Source: Acidobacteriaceae bacterium (GTDB taxonomy: Bacteria; Acidobacteriota; Terriglobia; Terriglobales; Acidobacteriaceae). From it: 27,051 bases of DNA. How positions within the stretch are numbered: the stretch's first letter is position 1; each line of letters opens with the position of its first letter. Below the pieces are notes generated by a model. That model was given only the letters and a program-made list of their open reading frames with translations, was not told the origin of the DNA and searched no databases. Position numbers and translations under genes: made by a program. Positions 25,913 to 27,051 of this stretch are shown one piece after another. Where the stretch lies: positions 1-27,051 of the forward strand of contig JASIJX010000332.1 in NCBI GenBank assembly GCA_030049955.1. The letters are read 5' to 3'.

Positions 25913-26695
25913 ATGACAGGACTTAGCAAATTACTGGATGGCAAACGCGCTATCGTGACTGGAGCCGACAGGGGAATTGGCGCTGGCATCGCGAGGACAC
26001 TCGCAAAACGAGGAGCCCGCGTCTGCCTGAACGTGCTTGGCCCCGCTGGGAATTACAAAGTCTTTGCGGAAGAGATAGGCGGGTTTTCTATTCAAGCCGA
26101 CGTTAGAGTTCCGCAGATGGTTCAGAGACTTGTGGAAGAAGCTGCGGATCGAATGGGTGGTCTCGACATTTTGGTAAACAACGCTGGTGTGGAATCGATT
26201 CAACCTGCTTTGGAACTCACGGTAGAGGAGTGGGATCGAGTCCATTTCACTGATCTTCGCGGCGCTTTTTTTTGTTCGCAGGCGGCAGCTCTGAAGATGA
26301 AGGCGCAGAGCAATGGAGGCGTCATCGTAAACATCTCATCGGTACACGATCAGGTTCCCCGGTTAGGCACCGTACACTATTCAACCGCCAAAGCCGGACT
26401 CTCGATGATGACGAGGTCGTTGGCGCATGAATGGGCAGAGTACGGAATTCGAGTGGTCGGAGTGGCGCCTGGAGCGATCGAAACGGAGATCAATCGTGCG
26501 CAGATCGAAGCAGTCGGCCGGGAGCGGTTTGAAGAATGGATCCCAATTGGCAGACTGGGAGTTGTCGATGACGTAGCCAATGCGGTTGCATTTCTGGCTT
26601 CAGATGAAGCCAGTTACATTACTGGGACAACCTTGTTGATCGACGGGGCCTACAGCCTCAACACAGTAAAGTATGACCCGCGAAAAAAGGCATAG
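25913..26695 (+). CDS. Short-chain dehydrogenase/reductase (glucose/3-oxoacyl dehydrogenase-like)
   Basis: This is a cytoplasmic SDR of 260 residues from the ATG at 25913, which has GAGGGG about nine bases upstream; the ATG at 25895 would add six residues. Counted from 25895, the cofactor loop TGADRGIG is at 22-29, NNAG at 95-98, and the catalytic Ser149, Tyr162 and Lys166 lie in ISSVHD and HYSTAK. The C-terminal FLASDEASYITGTTLLIDGA is typical of glucose 1-dehydrogenase-type SDRs. It probably oxidises a sugar, sugar lactone or keto-sugar with NAD(P). It precedes an enolase-superfamily gene by 91 bases. Dehydrogenase plus sugar-acid dehydratase fits a non-phosphorylating oxidative route, but 3-oxoacyl-ACP reductase-like proteins share the same motifs. 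Confidence 0.88.
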   Translation: MTGLSKLLDGKRAIVTGADRGIGAGIARTLAKRGARVCLNVLGPAGNYKVFAEEIGGFSIQADVRVPQMVQRLVEEAADRMGGLDILVNNAGVESIQPALELTVEEWDRVHFTDLRGAFFCSQAAALKMKAQSNGGVIVNISSVHDQVPRLGTVHYSTAKAGLSMMTRSLAHEWAEYGIRVVGVAPGAIETEINRAQIEAVGRERFEEWIPIGRLGVVDDVANAVAFLASDEASYITGTTLLIDGAYSLNTVKYDPRKKA

Positions 26696-26786
26696 AGCGC
26701 AGAATGGAGCAACGTTGTCGTAGCTGCTTCTAGTGAAAATGGAGCAGCGCAACCAGGAACGTGACAAACGAGGTTTGTGAAAGACC

Positions 26787-27051
26787 ATGAAGATTACGAG
26801 GCTTAAGACTGCGGTTATCGAGGGCAACTTCGACTGGACACTCGTTCGCATAGAGACCGACGAGGGCGCCGCGGGTCTGGGGGAGTGCTTTTTCGCGCCA
26901 GGGTTGACTGCAATGCTGCGCGCGCTGGAGCCGGTGATCCAGGGCGAAGATCCGAGAGATATTCGTAGACTCTTTCGGAAACTGCAATGGGCCACGTCTG
27001 GAGCGGGTTCAATTGCAGGATGCGTGTACAACGCGATCACTGGCATTGAAA
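26787..27051 (+). CDS. Enolase-superfamily protein (mandelate racemase/muconate lactonizing type), partial
   Basis: The gene starts at the ATG at 26787 and runs off the right edge after 88 codons. The product begins MKITRLKTAVIEGNFDWTLV, then RIETDEGAAGLGECFFAPG and RDIRRLFRKLQWA, the capping domain of the mandelate racemase/muconate lactonizing enzyme group. Members dehydrate sugar acids such as gluconate or galactonate, or act as racemases. The catalytic barrel is outside the window, so the subgroup cannot be set. After an SDR dehydrogenase a sugar-acid dehydratase role is plausible. The ribosome site (GAAAG) is weak. Confidence 0.85.
   Translation, partial: MKITRLKTAVIEGNFDWTLVRIETDEGAAGLGECFFAPGLTAMLRALEPVIQGEDPRDIRRLFRKLQWATSGAGSIAGCVYNAITGIE

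Noticed and set aside
1..27051. tRNA, rRNA, CRISPR arrays and phage genes
   Set aside because: I looked for clover-leaf arms, conserved rRNA blocks, regularly spaced direct repeats and phage structural or lysis genes and saw none.

Overview
The window looks like a chromosomal carbohydrate-utilisation locus from an acidobacterium (Acidobacteriaceae/Terriglobia type). This rests on the Oar-like TonB-dependent receptor with an N-terminal carboxypeptidase-regulatory domain, the many Tat-exported oxidoreductases, the moderately high GC, and the mix of GH3, GH144-like and GH30 enzymes. The assignment comes from gene content alone.

Layout. Positions 1-1110 are a graveyard of mobile DNA: the 3' end of a serine recombinase gene and two decayed IS3-family transposase pieces in opposite orientations, the last abutting the stop codon of a GH3 gene. 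From 9052 down to 1111, on the minus strand, lie a small cytochrome c, a gluconate-2-dehydrogenase subunit-3-like protein, a GMC flavoprotein, a PF10091/GH144-like glucanase and a BglX-type GH3 beta-glucosidase. A LacI-family regulator (minus) follows at 9353-10390. The plus strand then carries a Tat-exported Gfo/Idh/MocA protein, a ROK sugar kinase, a double-SIS isomerase, two half-size EamA membrane proteins and a DUF1080 protein (10804-16234). After 650 non-coding bases come a TonB-dependent receptor, a second Tat-exported Gfo/Idh/MocA protein, a second GH3 protein, a GH30 enzyme, an SDR dehydrogenase and the start of an enolase-superfamily gene that runs off the right edge.

How it may work together (inference). 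Polymer fragments enter through the TonB receptor. GH144-like, GH3 and GH30 enzymes release oligosaccharides and glucose; the GH144-like enzyme points to beta-1,2-glucan. The GMC/subunit-3/cytochrome c trio matches periplasmic glycoside 3-dehydrogenases, and DUF1080 proteins are known 3-keto-glycoside hydrolases or lyases. The two Tat-exported Gfo/Idh/MocA proteins could carry out further redox steps on keto sugars. The paired EamA proteins could import the product, for the SIS isomerase and ROK kinase to process.

The most striking non-coding signal is a module found three times: TTGACA, an 18-bp spacer and a -10 box, followed at once by a 27-bp double operator built from GAAAnCGnTTTC units spaced 13 bp apart. 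It lies before the cytochrome c operon, the Gfo-ROK-SIS-EamA-DUF1080 operon and the TonB receptor operon. This suggests that the LacI-type protein in the middle controls all three units as one regulon.
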